Of a stretch of 64,000 bases of DNA, positions 28,736 through 37,454 are shown one piece after another; positions within the stretch are counted from its first letter, which is position 1, and each line of letters starts with the position of its first letter. This DNA comes from Pollutimonas nitritireducens (GTDB lineage: Bacteria > Pseudomonadota > Gammaproteobacteria > Burkholderiales > Burkholderiaceae_B), in NCBI RefSeq assembly GCF_002849615.1, contig NZ_PDNV01000002.1:124001-188000 (forward strand), in the 5' to 3' direction. The notes under the pieces are model-generated. The model made no database searches and was not told where the DNA came from. It was given only the letters and a program-made list of their open reading frames with translations. A program made the position numbers and the translations under genes.

Positions 28736-29406
28736 TATCGACGGTCCGGATAATTGAGGCCCCACTGGTAGATCAGTCGGAACAGGAAAGAAAACGCCAG
28801 GGTCAGCAAGAGATAGATTCCAGTGACGACGATATAGATCTCGAAACTTCGGAAGGTTTCTGATTGCAAGTTGGCCGCCACGGAAGTGAGGTCGTCGGCG
28901 GAAATCACCGACACCACGCTGGACGCGAGCATCAGCAAAATGAACTGGCTGGTCAATGCGGGGTAGATCGCTTTCAATGCCGGCTTGAGCACAATAAAAC
29001 GGAAGATTTCGATGCGCGAAAGGCTTAGCGCCATTCCGGCTTCGATTTGACCTTTGGGGATGGACTCGATGCCGGCGCGCACGATCTCGGTCGCGTAGGC
29101 GCCGAGGTTGAATACCATGGCCACCAGCGCCGCCGTGTACGGCGACCACCGCACCCCGGCTGCGGGAAGCGCAAAGAAAAAGAAAAATAGCTGCACAAGA
29201 AACGGCGTGTTGCGTATGACCTCGATATACGCATTGATGATCCAGCGCAAGGGTGCCGGGCCGGCGGTCTTGCCCCATGCGCAAAAAATCGCGACCAGGG
29301 ACCCGAGGATCATTGCCATGAATGACAGCTGAATAGTCATCCAGGTGCCGTGAAGCAACAAAGGCCAAGCGTCAAAGACCGGGCCAAATTGGAAGGAATA
29401 ATTCAC
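28735..29406 (-). CDS. Polar-amino-acid-type ABC permease (first subunit)
   Basis: 223 residues with IEVIRNTPFLVQLFFFFFALP and GQIEAGMALSLSRIEIFRFIVLKPALK, the family's membrane and coupling motifs. It is the first gene of the operon that runs to kguD. The start at 29406 is a GTG. A perfect PtxS palindrome lies 131 bp upstream. Confidence 0.9.
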   Translation of the reverse strand: MNYSFQFGPVFDAWPLLLHGTWMTIQLSFMAMILGSLVAIFCAWGKTAGPAPLRWIINAYIEVIRNTPFLVQLFFFFFALPAAGVRWSPYTAALVAMVFNLGAYATEIVRAGIESIPKGQIEAGMALSLSRIEIFRFIVLKPALKAIYPALTSQFILLMLASSVVSVISADDLTSVAANLQSETFRSFEIYIVVTGIYLLLTLAFSFLFRLIYQWGLNYPDRR

Positions 29407-29537
29407 GTTATCTCAGACCGAAGGTATTGCCGGCGGGTCAAGCTTACCGCGTTGTGATAGAAAATACCTGTGAAGAAAGCATATCGCTAGTAGCTGACGC
29501 CCTGCCAATTTGCACCGATTTCCACGGAAATTTCGTA

Positions 29538-29551
29538 TGAAACCGGTTTCA
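29538..29551. promoter_or_regulatory. PtxS operator controlling the ABC-kgu operon
   Basis: TGAAACCGGTTTCA is a perfect 14-bp palindrome and is the operator sequence established for PtxS, the 2-ketogluconate-responsive LacI-family repressor of Pseudomonas. It sits between the 3' end of the ptxS-like gene (29575) and the first permease gene (29406), where the operon promoter must lie. Confidence 0.88.
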
Positions 29552-29574
29552 ATCCGGGGCGACAAGATCGAAAA

Positions 29575-30627
29575 TTATATCAGGACTTTTGCAGGGGCTG
29601 TCGCCGGACGCGACGATCCCCTGGCCATCAGGGTACCTGCCAACAAGATCTGGCGGGCCGGAACACTGGATCCTCCCACGCGCTGCATTAGGCATTGTGC
29701 CGCTTTTCGTCCGAGTTCATTGGTAGGCTGGGACACCGTGCTGATGCCTGGCCCCACATAAGGCGCCCATTCGGTATCATCGATACCTATCAGGCCGACG
29801 TCCCTGCCCAGTTCCCACCCCAGCCGATCGACGGCGGCGACGATACGCAGCGTCACGACAGCATTGTTGGCGATGATCGCCGGCACCGTGGACCTTGCCT
29901 GGGCACGGTCCCGGCATGCGAGCAATGCCTGGCTCAGGGTATCGCGATCCTGCTCTCGGCTTTCAACGCAGTGTCCCGCAACGGCGGGGTGCCCGGCGAC
30001 AAATGAACCGAAGGCCTGGACGCGCTCGACGCGCGAGCTGACTTCGCCCAGCGGTTCGGAGACTAGCAACAACTCGTGATAGCCCGCGTCCAAAAGGTGC
30101 TGTGCACTCAGGTAAATGGCTTGACGATTGTCCAGCGACACAAAATCCACGTCGAGCCCCTTGTGAAGACGATCGACCAATACCATAGGCTTGCCCTGCC
30201 TGGCCGTTTCCAGCAGCGCACCCGCGTCGTGTCCCATGGTGTTGAGGATGAATCCTTCCACCCGATATGACGACAAGGCATGGATGCCAGCCGTTTCGCG
30301 TTCGCCTTCATTGCCCAGGTTGAACAGCATGAGCAGGTATCCGGCTTCGCGGCACGCCTGCTCGGCTCCGCGCAGAACCGCCACCGAATAAGGGTTCGTG
30401 ATATCGGCGACGACCAGTCCTATGAGACGCGAGCGGCCGCGCTTCAGCGACTGGGCCATCGGACTGGGCGTGTAGCCCAGCTGGGCGATGGCAGTTTCGA
30501 CACGGGCTGCTATCTCGGGGGAGAGCAGGGTTTCGCGATGATTGAGGAAGCGCGATACGGTGGCTTTGGACACGCCCGCGTGGCGGGCAACGTCCGCAAT
30601 GGTATGGCGGGCCGGACTCTTGATCAT
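29575..30627 (-). CDS. ptxS: LacI-family repressor PtxS (2-ketogluconate regulator)
   Basis: About 350 residues. The LacI-type headpiece reads HTIADVARHAGVSKATVSRFLNHRE, with hinge helix SPMAQSLKRGRSRLIGLVVADITNPY, then a sugar-binding domain. The known PtxS operator lies just downstream at the promoter of the ABC-kgu operon, which supports the assignment. The start at 30627 (MIKSPARHT) gives the usual spacing to the HTH; 30672 (MAHNID) or a TTG at 30681 are possible. Orthologues release DNA on binding 2-ketogluconate. Confidence 0.82.
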   Translation of the reverse strand: MIKSPARHTIADVARHAGVSKATVSRFLNHRETLLSPEIAARVETAIAQLGYTPSPMAQSLKRGRSRLIGLVVADITNPYSVAVLRGAEQACREAGYLLMLFNLGNEGERETAGIHALSSYRVEGFILNTMGHDAGALLETARQGKPMVLVDRLHKGLDVDFVSLDNRQAIYLSAQHLLDAGYHELLLVSEPLGEVSSRVERVQAFGSFVAGHPAVAGHCVESREQDRDTLSQALLACRDRAQARSTVPAIIANNAVVTLRIVAAVDRLGWELGRDVGLIGIDDTEWAPYVGPGISTVSQPTNELGRKAAQCLMQRVGGSSVPARQILLAGTLMARGSSRPATAPAKVLI

Positions 30628-30732
30628 GATGACATCTGGCAGGTGAAAGCGTGAATCGATGTTGTGCGCCATTGCGCTCAACGCTATAGCCTAACCCATG
30701 CGTGCGGCGCGCGCTTTACATTGTTTGGAAGC

Positions 30733-30747
30733 TGTAGCTTAATTACA
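30733..30747. promoter_or_regulatory. HexR-type operator upstream of zwf
   Basis: TGTAGCTTAATTACA matches TGTARTWWWAYTACA at 14 of 15 positions. It ends 21 bp before the zwf start in the gap shared with ptxS. hexR is the fourth gene of the operon, so the site gives autoregulation. Confidence 0.75.
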
Positions 30748-30768
30748 GTTTGGGTAACGGGACTGGCC

Positions 30769-32229
30769 ATGGCAAAAACGGATGCATTCGATATCGTTTT
30801 TTTCGGCGGGACTGGCGATCTGGCGCTGCGCAAACTGCTTCCAGCGCTATATCAGGCTCATAAGGCCGGCGCCTTGCATGCGGAGGGCCGGATTTTCGCG
30901 TTGGGCCGCAAGCCCATAGGACTCGAAGGCTATCTGGAACTGCTGCAGCGCCGTGTCAGGCCCAAGCTGGGCGAGGCCTACGACGACCAAACGTGGGAAA
31001 GCTTCGTCGGCCGCCTGCACTTTCAAAGCTTGAACGCGGAAAATGTCGAAGATTACCGAAACCTCGTCCAGTCCATGGACAGCCCGGGCGACAGAATCAT
31101 GGTGTGCTACCTGGCGACCGCTCCCCACCTGTTCATTCCTATCTGCCAGAATCTCGCGGCGGCGGGACTGAACCACCCCCGCGTCCGCGTAGTTCTCGAG
31201 AAACCGCTGGGTCATGACCTGAAGTCATCCGATGCCATCAGCAAGGCGGTGGGCCAATGCTTCACTGAAAATCAGATATATCGCATCGACCACTACCTGG
31301 GCAAAGAGTCGGTACAGAATCTGATGGCAATACGCTTCGGAAACACGTTGTTCGAACCACTGTGGCGCCGCGAATGGATAGACAACATCCAGATCACGAT
31401 AGCGGAAGACCTGGGCGTTGAGGAACGCGGCGAGTTCTATGATCGGACCGGGGCACTACGCGACATGCTGCAAAGCCATCTGCTGCAGCTTCTGTGCATT
31501 GTGGCCATGGAACCGCCGCCCAGTCTTTCCGAGGATGCCATACGCGATGAGAAGTTGAAGGTGCTAAGGTCCCTGAAACCTTTCAGTACTGATGACGTGT
31601 TGTCCAAGAGTGTACGAGGCCAGTACCGCAGCGGCGCCATCAACGGCAAGCCGGTGGTTGGCTACCGCGAAGAGCAAAACGTTGCGCCAGACAGCAACAC
31701 CGAAACCTTCGTTGCCCTGCAGGCGGAGATAGTCAACTGGCGCTGGGCCGGTATCCCTTTTTTCCTGCGCACCGGGAAACGCCTGCAAGAACGGGTCGCC
31801 GAAATCGTCATCAATTTCCGCGGCGTTCCGCATGCCCTGTATCCCTCGCCCATGGGTTTGCATTCGGCCAACCGCATGGTCATTGGTTTGCAACCCAAGG
31901 AAAGCGTGCGCTTGTATTTCCTGGCCAAAGAACCCGGCGACACCATGAGCCTGCAGTCCACCTATCTGAACCTGGATTTCCCGGCCATGTCGAAAGCGCG
32001 CCGCGCCGATGCCTATGAGCGCCTGCTGCTGGACGTCATACGCGGCCAGCTGTCGCTATTCATGCGCCGCGACGAGCAGGCCCAGGCATGGGCCTGGGTG
32101 GAACCTATACTGGAGTGCTGGGACAAACACTCGGTTCCGCCCAAACCCTACACGGCGGGAAGTTGGGGGCCGGCCGCCTCCAGTGCACTGGCCTCGCGCG
32201 CCGGTGTGCTATGGCATGAGGAAACCTGA
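30769..32229 (+). CDS. zwf: Glucose-6-phosphate 1-dehydrogenase
   Basis: 486 residues, full length. It oxidises glucose 6-phosphate to 6-phosphogluconolactone with NAD(P)+. The cofactor loop is [17 protein letters not shown] at the N-terminus, the catalytic signature is [13 protein letters not shown] (about 178), and FFLRTGKRL lies further on. The start at 30769 (MAKTDAFD) puts the cofactor loop at the usual position; the frame is open upstream through the operator, which cannot be coding. First gene of zwf-pgl-glk-hexR; the pgl start follows directly. Confidence 0.96.
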   Translation: MAKTDAFDIVFFGGTGDLALRKLLPALYQAHKAGALHAEGRIFALGRKPIGLEGYLELLQRRVRPKLGEAYDDQTWESFVGRLHFQSLNAENVEDYRNLVQSMDSPGDRIMVCYLATAPHLFIPICQNLAAAGLNHPRVRVVLEKPLGHDLKSSDAISKAVGQCFTENQIYRIDHYLGKESVQNLMAIRFGNTLFEPLWRREWIDNIQITIAEDLGVEERGEFYDRTGALRDMLQSHLLQLLCIVAMEPPPSLSEDAIRDEKLKVLRSLKPFSTDDVLSKSVRGQYRSGAINGKPVVGYREEQNVAPDSNTETFVALQAEIVNWRWAGIPFFLRTGKRLQERVAEIVINFRGVPHALYPSPMGLHSANRMVIGLQPKESVRLYFLAKEPGDTMSLQSTYLNLDFPAMSKARRADAYERLLLDVIRGQLSLFMRRDEQAQAWAWVEPILECWDKHSVPPKPYTAGSWGPAASSALASRAGVLWHEET

Positions 32230-32904
32230 ATGCAACATGATTTCTACGAACAGCAAGACTGTCTGGACAGCATGGTCGACCAGATAGCTGCCGTGCTTAT
32301 CAATGCCATAGAACGCACTGGGCGCGCGGGACTGGCCGTGTCGGGAGGCCGATCCCCCGTGCACCTGTTCCAGCGGCTCAGCCTTGAAGACCTGCCTTGG
32401 GAAAACGTCTACGTCACTTTGGTCGACGAGCGCTTTGTTGCACCTGACCATCCCGACAGCAACGAACTGCTCGTTCGCACGCATCTGCTGAAGAATCGCG
32501 CCCGCCGTGCACAATTCACCGGACTGGTCAGCCATCCGGATGACCTTGCCCTGAGTGTGCAGGAAGCCAACCATCAAAGCCATAAAATAGACTTGGCCCT
32601 GCTGGGCATGGGCGAGGATGGCCATACGGCTTCTTTGTTTCCCGACGCGCCGGAACTGGCGCAGGCCCTTGATACCCGGGCATCCCATCGATACATTCAC
32701 GTCAGTCCGCCGCTCGCAGCCCAGCAACGAATCAGCATGACATTGGCGGCGCTTTTGGCAACCGGGCACCTCCTGCTGGCAATCAGCGGCCCGCGTAAGC
32801 GGCGCGTACTTGAACAGGCTGCGCTTCAGCCTACCCCGCGCCTGCCCGTAAGCTACATTCTTTCGCAAACCGGAGTACCCCTCGATGTCTATTGGCACCC
32901 CTGA
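32230..32904 (+). CDS. pgl: 6-phosphogluconolactonase
   Basis: 224 residues. It hydrolyses 6-phosphogluconolactone to 6-phosphogluconate. Family motifs are SGGRSPVHLFQRL near residue 37, VDERFV (about 63) and GEDGHTASLFPDAP (about 135). It begins on the base after the zwf stop and its 3' end overlaps glk by 20 bases. Confidence 0.94.
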   Translation: MQHDFYEQQDCLDSMVDQIAAVLINAIERTGRAGLAVSGGRSPVHLFQRLSLEDLPWENVYVTLVDERFVAPDHPDSNELLVRTHLLKNRARRAQFTGLVSHPDDLALSVQEANHQSHKIDLALLGMGEDGHTASLFPDAPELAQALDTRASHRYIHVSPPLAAQQRISMTLAALLATGHLLLAISGPRKRRVLEQAALQPTPRLPVSYILSQTGVPLDVYWHP

Positions 32905-33865
32905 AAACAAGCCTCCACGCCTAGTCTCTGACATAGGCGGCACGCATGCGCGATTTGCATTGTCGACATCGGTCGACGACATCCGGGAAGTCAGTGTGGT
33001 GAAGGTAGCTGACTACTCCAGCATTGAAGACGCCATCAAGGATTACCTGCGCCGCATCGGTAATCCGGTCATTGAACATGCTGCGATCGGGATTGCCAAT
33101 CCTATCGTCGGCGATCACGTGAAGATGACCAACTTCCAATGGGAATTCTCGATCGACGCGACCCGTGTGGCTTGCGGCTTCCAGACGCTGCACTTCATCA
33201 ATGACTTTACGGCACTGGCGCTGGCGCTGCCACATCTGCCGCAACATGAACTGCGTGCCGTCGGCAATGGCCAGGCTGTTGCCGGAACACCGCTGGGCGT
33301 GGTGGGACCCGGTACCGGACTGGGCGTCTCTGCCCTTATCCCGACATCGCAAGGATGGATCCCCTTGGCTGCCGAAGGGGGGCATGTCAGTTTTGCGCCC
33401 ACCGACGACCTGGAGCTTGCGCTTTGGCATGAAGCCCGTGCCGAATTCGGGCATGTCTCGATGGAGCGGCTGGTCTCGGGATCCGGTCTGCAATTCATTT
33501 ACCATACGCTATGCCAGCGCGCGGGCATCCAGGCACACGACTACTCCGCCCCGGACATCAGCAGACGGGCCATCGCCAATACTTGTGAACATTGCCGTGA
33601 GGCCCTGGATGCCTTTTGCGCCATCCTGGGGACCGCGGCCAGTAATCTTGCGCTGATGCTGGGCGCGCGAGGCGGAATTTATATCGGTGGTGGCATCGTC
33701 CCCCGCCTGGGCGACTACTTCTTTGATTCGCCATTTCGTGGGCGCTTCAACGACAAGGGGCGCTTCTCGGATTACCTGGCCGCCATACCTGTTTTCGTCA
33801 TCAGCAGCGAGAATCCGGCGCTGGCTGGCGCAGCCGCCTATCTGGATTCCTGCATCAATGAATGA
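32885..33865 (+). CDS. glk: Glucokinase
   Basis: 326 residues of the bacterial Glk type (ROK/actin-like fold). It phosphorylates glucose with ATP. ATP-binding motifs are VSDIGGTHARFAL at the N-terminus and GPGTGLGVSAL (about 141); the sugar-binding loop is NFQWEFS and INDFTALALALP. Overlaps with pgl (20 bases) and hexR (8 bases) show tight coupling. Its presence implies use of free glucose, which many Alcaligenaceae cannot do. Confidence 0.94.
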   Translation: MSIGTPENKPPRLVSDIGGTHARFALSTSVDDIREVSVVKVADYSSIEDAIKDYLRRIGNPVIEHAAIGIANPIVGDHVKMTNFQWEFSIDATRVACGFQTLHFINDFTALALALPHLPQHELRAVGNGQAVAGTPLGVVGPGTGLGVSALIPTSQGWIPLAAEGGHVSFAPTDDLELALWHEARAEFGHVSMERLVSGSGLQFIYHTLCQRAGIQAHDYSAPDISRRAIANTCEHCREALDAFCAILGTAASNLALMLGARGGIYIGGGIVPRLGDYFFDSPFRGRFNDKGRFSDYLAAIPVFVISSENPALAGAAAYLDSCINE

Positions 33866-34700
33866 GTCAGTACTCGCGCAAATAGAACGGCAGCTTCCCG
33901 GACTCAGCACGGCAGAAGGCAAAGTGGCGCGTCTCATCCTGGATCAGACGCAAGCGGTTGCACGCTGTGCGTTGGCCGAGGTGGCGAAACTGGCACACGT
34001 GAGCGAACCAACTGTAATCCGGTTCTGCAGATCAATAGGCTACGATGGCTGGCCCGACTTCAAGATCAAGCTCGCAGCCAGCCTTATGGTGGGCGTACCT
34101 TATGTGCACTCGTCGCTTCGCGCGGGGGACGACACTGCCGTGCTGGCTGCCAAGGTGCTCGATAATGCCGTATCGGCTCTGCTGCGGGTGCGCAACGACA
34201 TCAACGCCGACCGCCTGGACACGGCCATCGGCCTGCTGGCCGGCGCACGGCGCATCGAATTCTATGGCGTCGGAAACTCCGGCATTGTCGCCGCCGACGC
34301 CCAGCACAAATTCTTCCGCTTCGATTTGTCGACGGTCGCCTATTCCGATACCCATACACAGCTCATGGCGGCCTCACTGCTCAGCCCGGCAGATGTGCTG
34401 GTGGCCATTTCGCATTCCGGACGCTCCAAAGAACTGCTGGATGCCGTCAGACTGGCACGGGCGAATGGCTGCCCGATCGTTGCGATCACCGCTACGAACA
34501 CGCCGCTGGCGCAAATGGCCACGGTCCTGCTTCGTGCCGATACCCAGGAAGACACCGATATCTACAGCCCCATGATCTCGCGCCTGGTTCATCTGGCGTT
34601 GATCGATGTGCTTGCTCTAGGGCTGGCCCTGAAGTATGGGAACAACGCCAGCAAAGTGCTGGAAAAAACCAAGCAAAGCCTGCGCGACCGACGCGCGTAA
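33858..34700 (+). CDS. hexR: RpiR-family regulator HexR
   Basis: 280 residues with an N-terminal RpiR helix-turn-helix (about 1-77: AEVAKLAHVSEPTVIRFCRSIGYDGWPDFK) and a C-terminal SIS sugar-phosphate domain (GVGNSGIVAADAQHKFFR and AISHSGRSKELLDAV). HexR represses Entner-Doudoroff and zwf genes and is released by KDPG. Three sites of its known type are found, upstream of zwf and eda. The start at 33858 lies inside the end of glk; the longer frame from 33687 only repeats glk sequence in another frame. Confidence 0.93.
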   Translation: MNESVLAQIERQLPGLSTAEGKVARLILDQTQAVARCALAEVAKLAHVSEPTVIRFCRSIGYDGWPDFKIKLAASLMVGVPYVHSSLRAGDDTAVLAAKVLDNAVSALLRVRNDINADRLDTAIGLLAGARRIEFYGVGNSGIVAADAQHKFFRFDLSTVAYSDTHTQLMAASLLSPADVLVAISHSGRSKELLDAVRLARANGCPIVAITATNTPLAQMATVLLRADTQEDTDIYSPMISRLVHLALIDVLALGLALKYGNNASKVLEKTKQSLRDRRA

Positions 34701-34705
34701 CACTG

Positions 34706-35461
34706 TCACATGCTCGACGACAGCCCCCCATCGACGACCACGACCTGCCCAGTGATGTAGCGGGACTCCCGCGCGGCAAGAAATACGAGCGTCGAGGCAA
34801 CATCGTCTGGCTCACCCCATTTTTTCATGGGGACCCGGTTCTCCAGCCAAGCGGTGAATTCCGGGTCGGTCCACAGCCTGGTGGTGAGTTCGGTTTTTAT
34901 ATAACCTGGCGCAATCGCGTTGACGGTAATACCCGATGCCGACAATTCGGTGGCCCACTGCCGGACAATACCGTGCATCGCAGCCTTGGCGGCTGTATAG
35001 GCGGTCACTTCCCGCCGCCCAAGCAGTGCGGTGATCGATCCCGTAAAAATGATGCGCCCGTAGCCCTGTTCGTGCATGCCGGCCGCCACATGCCGGCCCA
35101 GCGCCCACTGCGCCGTCAGATTGGCAAACACCACCCGTTCAAATTCTGACAGCGGAAAATCCAGCAGCTTTTCCCGATGCTGTATGCCAGCGTTGGAAAA
35201 GAATATATCTATCTTGCCCACCGTCTTCAACACCGTGTCGACCGCCCCGATGGATTGGTCGATATTCGTGATGTCGAAAGGCAAAACAAGGGTGTCGATG
35301 CCCTCCGCGGCGAGATAGTCACGGGCCCGCGCCAGCGAGCTGGCATCCCGGCCATTGATGATGACGGTCGCGCCCTGAAGACCGAGCGCCCGCGCCGCCG
35401 CCAAGCCGATGCCGCGTGACGACCCCGTGATGAGCGCGACCTGTCCAGATAAATCAAACAT
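34706..35461 (-). CDS. SDR oxidoreductase, gluconate 5-dehydrogenase-like
   Basis: 251 residues, classical short-chain dehydrogenase: cofactor loop ITGSSRGIG (about 11), FSNAG, catalytic Ser in GSITALLG and YTAAK. The start FDLSGQVALITGSSRGIG and the VDGG end resemble IdnO/Gno, which reduce 5-ketogluconate. It is 64 bp after the BKACE gene on the same strand and probably ends that operon. It converges on hexR with a 5-base gap. Confidence 0.8.
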   Translation of the reverse strand: MFDLSGQVALITGSSRGIGLAAARALGLQGATVIINGRDASSLARARDYLAAEGIDTLVLPFDITNIDQSIGAVDTVLKTVGKIDIFFSNAGIQHREKLLDFPLSEFERVVFANLTAQWALGRHVAAGMHEQGYGRIIFTGSITALLGRREVTAYTAAKAAMHGIVRQWATELSASGITVNAIAPGYIKTELTTRLWTDPEFTAWLENRVPMKKWGEPDDVASTLVFLAARESRYITGQVVVVDGGLSSSM

Positions 35462-35525
35462 AAGCCATCCAGGTGGACTGTGTTCATTCGACCGCCACGC
35501 AATGCGCGGCTGTCCATGCAGACCG

Positions 35526-36458
35526 TCAGAAATCGACCTTGTCCGCGCCTTTCAAATGCAGTATCGCGCGGGCTTCCGCCGGCGTGGCCACCTCGAGGTT
35601 CAAGGCCTCAAGGATGATACGTATACGGCTGACCTGCTCGGCGTTGGAGGAGGCCAGCTTGCCAGGCCCTATCCACAACGAATCTTCCAGGCCGACGCGT
35701 ACGTTCGACCCCATGGCTGCGCCCATGGTGGCCAGCGGAATCTGGTTGCGTCCCGCACCCAGGATGGACCATTGATAATCATCCCCGAACAGACGATCGG
35801 CAGTACGGCGCATGTGCATCAGATCTTCCGGGTCGGGGCCTATGCCCCCCAGGATGCCAAATACCGACTGGATGAATGGTGGGTTCTGAACCAGTCCCCG
35901 ATCCACGAAGTGCGCCAGGTTGTACAAGTGGCTGATGTCATAGCATTCGAACTCGAACCGCGTGCCGTTTTCGGTGCCCCTGCGCAGTATGGCCTCGATA
36001 TCCTTGTACGTATTCTTGAATATCAGATCCCGGCTGTTCTCCAGATGCTCGCGTTCCCACTCATGCTTGAAGTTCTTGAACCGCCCCAGCATCGGAAACA
36101 GGCCGAAATTCATGGAGCCCATATTCAATGAAGCCAGCTCGGGCTTGAACGTCATGGCCGGACGCATGCGTTCTTCAACCGTCATATGGGGGCTGCCGCC
36201 AGTGGTGATGTTGACGACTGCGTCGGTGCTGGCCTTGATGCGCTCAAGAAATGGCCGGAACAGATCCGGATCCTGCGACGGCTTGCCGTTGGCCGGATCG
36301 CGTGCATGCAGGTGCAGCACCGCTGCGCCCGCTTCGGCCGCAGCAATTGCCGCGTCCGCGATTTCATCGGCGGTGACAGGAAGGTACTCGGACATGCTGG
36401 GTGTATGGATGGCGCCGGTTACCGCGCAGGTGATGACAACTTTCTTCTTACTGGCCAT
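35526..36458 (-). CDS. BKACE (DUF849) beta-keto acid cleavage enzyme
   Basis: 310 residues of the 3-keto-5-aminohexanoate cleavage enzyme family. It is a TIM barrel that condenses a beta-keto acid with acetyl-CoA and releases acetoacetate or acetoacetyl-CoA plus an acyl-CoA or a free product, depending on the member. The zinc motif is HLHARDP (about 49), with ITTGGSPHMT and the C-terminal GLEDSLW. Upstream sits a 3-hydroxy dehydrogenase that could form the beta-keto substrate. The specificity cannot be read from the sequence. Confidence 0.9.
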   Translation of the reverse strand: MASKKKVVITCAVTGAIHTPSMSEYLPVTADEIADAAIAAAEAGAAVLHLHARDPANGKPSQDPDLFRPFLERIKASTDAVVNITTGGSPHMTVEERMRPAMTFKPELASLNMGSMNFGLFPMLGRFKNFKHEWEREHLENSRDLIFKNTYKDIEAILRRGTENGTRFEFECYDISHLYNLAHFVDRGLVQNPPFIQSVFGILGGIGPDPEDLMHMRRTADRLFGDDYQWSILGAGRNQIPLATMGAAMGSNVRVGLEDSLWIGPGKLASSNAEQVSRIRIILEALNLEVATPAEARAILHLKGADKVDF

Positions 36459-36493
36459 GGTATGTTTCCTTGATGATACTGAAGCGATTTAGG

Positions 36494-37432
36494 TCAATCG
36501 GGCACGACAGGGTCAGTCATGTTTTTCAAGCGCAGTAACTCCATCAGGCGCTCATCACGCCAAAGGCGCCGATCCAATAGTTCCGTTTTAGGCAATAAAG
36601 AGCGCCGCTGTTGCTCAATGTTGTCCACGACCTTTACGTCCCACGGGTCGACCGATGTCTGCTCCCTGGCAATGGACTGGTACATGCCTCCGTAGCGATT
36701 GCAATAATCTTGGAGCCCATCCGGCGCGTTGAGGTCTATGGTCTCGAACGGACCCATGAAGGCCCAGCGCAAGCCCAGGCCATCCTTGACGGTGGTGTCA
36801 AGATCCTCGACCGAAATATACCCGTTCTGCACCAGGCGAAATGCCTCGCGCAACAATGCGCCCTGGAGACGATTCAGGACGAATCCCTCCAGTTCCTTGT
36901 GCACGACCACCGGTTTCTGTCCGACCGACGCGTGCAGGGATCTTGCGGTTTCCACAACGGACTTATCAGTCCACGGTGCGCCGCACAGTTCGACGACAGG
37001 GATGAGGTAGGGTGGGTTGACCGGGTGCGCGACCAGGCAGCGGTGGCGTCCAGGCAAATGCTCGGTAAAGGCCGAGGCGGGAATGCTGGAGGTGGAACTG
37101 GCGAGCACAGCACGCGCGTCGCTCAAGGTGTCCAGCTTGCTGAAGATCTCCTTTTTGACCTCAAGTTTTTCCGGCAGATTTTCTTGAACATACTGCGCTC
37201 CGTTCAACGCCTCCTCGAGGCTTGCAGATGTTCGTATGCGCGACATGACGCTGGCGGCATCATGCAGCAAACGCTGTTTTTCCAGCTCGGCGACCTGTCG
37301 GGCGACAAGCGCCCGCGCAGTGTCCAAAGCCTGCTCGTCGCCATCCCACAGCTGCACGTCGCAGCCTCCCCGGGCAAACACAATGGCCCAGGCCTGGCCG
37401 ATCAGTCCTGCACCTATGACCGCAACTTTCAT
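36494..37432 (-). CDS. 3-hydroxyacyl-CoA dehydrogenase-like enzyme, lambda-crystallin (L-gulonate 3-dehydrogenase) branch
   Basis: 312 residues: Rossmann loop VIGAGLIGQAWAIVFARGG, SSTSSIPAS, catalytic AHPVNPPYLIPVVEL and the C-terminal domain KELEGFVLNRLQGALLREAF with GLGLRWAFMGPFETIDLNA. These match the CRYL1/L-gulonate dehydrogenase branch better than fatty-acid FadB domains. L-carnitine dehydrogenase is another relative. It should oxidise a 3-hydroxy acid to the 3-keto acid that the adjacent BKACE then cleaves. GAGAG before the ATG at 37432 supports the start. Confidence 0.85.
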   Translation of the reverse strand: MKVAVIGAGLIGQAWAIVFARGGCDVQLWDGDEQALDTARALVARQVAELEKQRLLHDAASVMSRIRTSASLEEALNGAQYVQENLPEKLEVKKEIFSKLDTLSDARAVLASSTSSIPASAFTEHLPGRHRCLVAHPVNPPYLIPVVELCGAPWTDKSVVETARSLHASVGQKPVVVHKELEGFVLNRLQGALLREAFRLVQNGYISVEDLDTTVKDGLGLRWAFMGPFETIDLNAPDGLQDYCNRYGGMYQSIAREQTSVDPWDVKVVDNIEQQRRSLLPKTELLDRRLWRDERLMELLRLKNMTDPVVPD

Positions 37433-37454
37433 TACTCTCTCGCTATTGTCAAGA

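Noticed and set aside
33687-33857. N-terminal extension of hexR
   Set aside because: It duplicates glk sequence in another frame; the RpiR domain starts right after the ATG at 33858.
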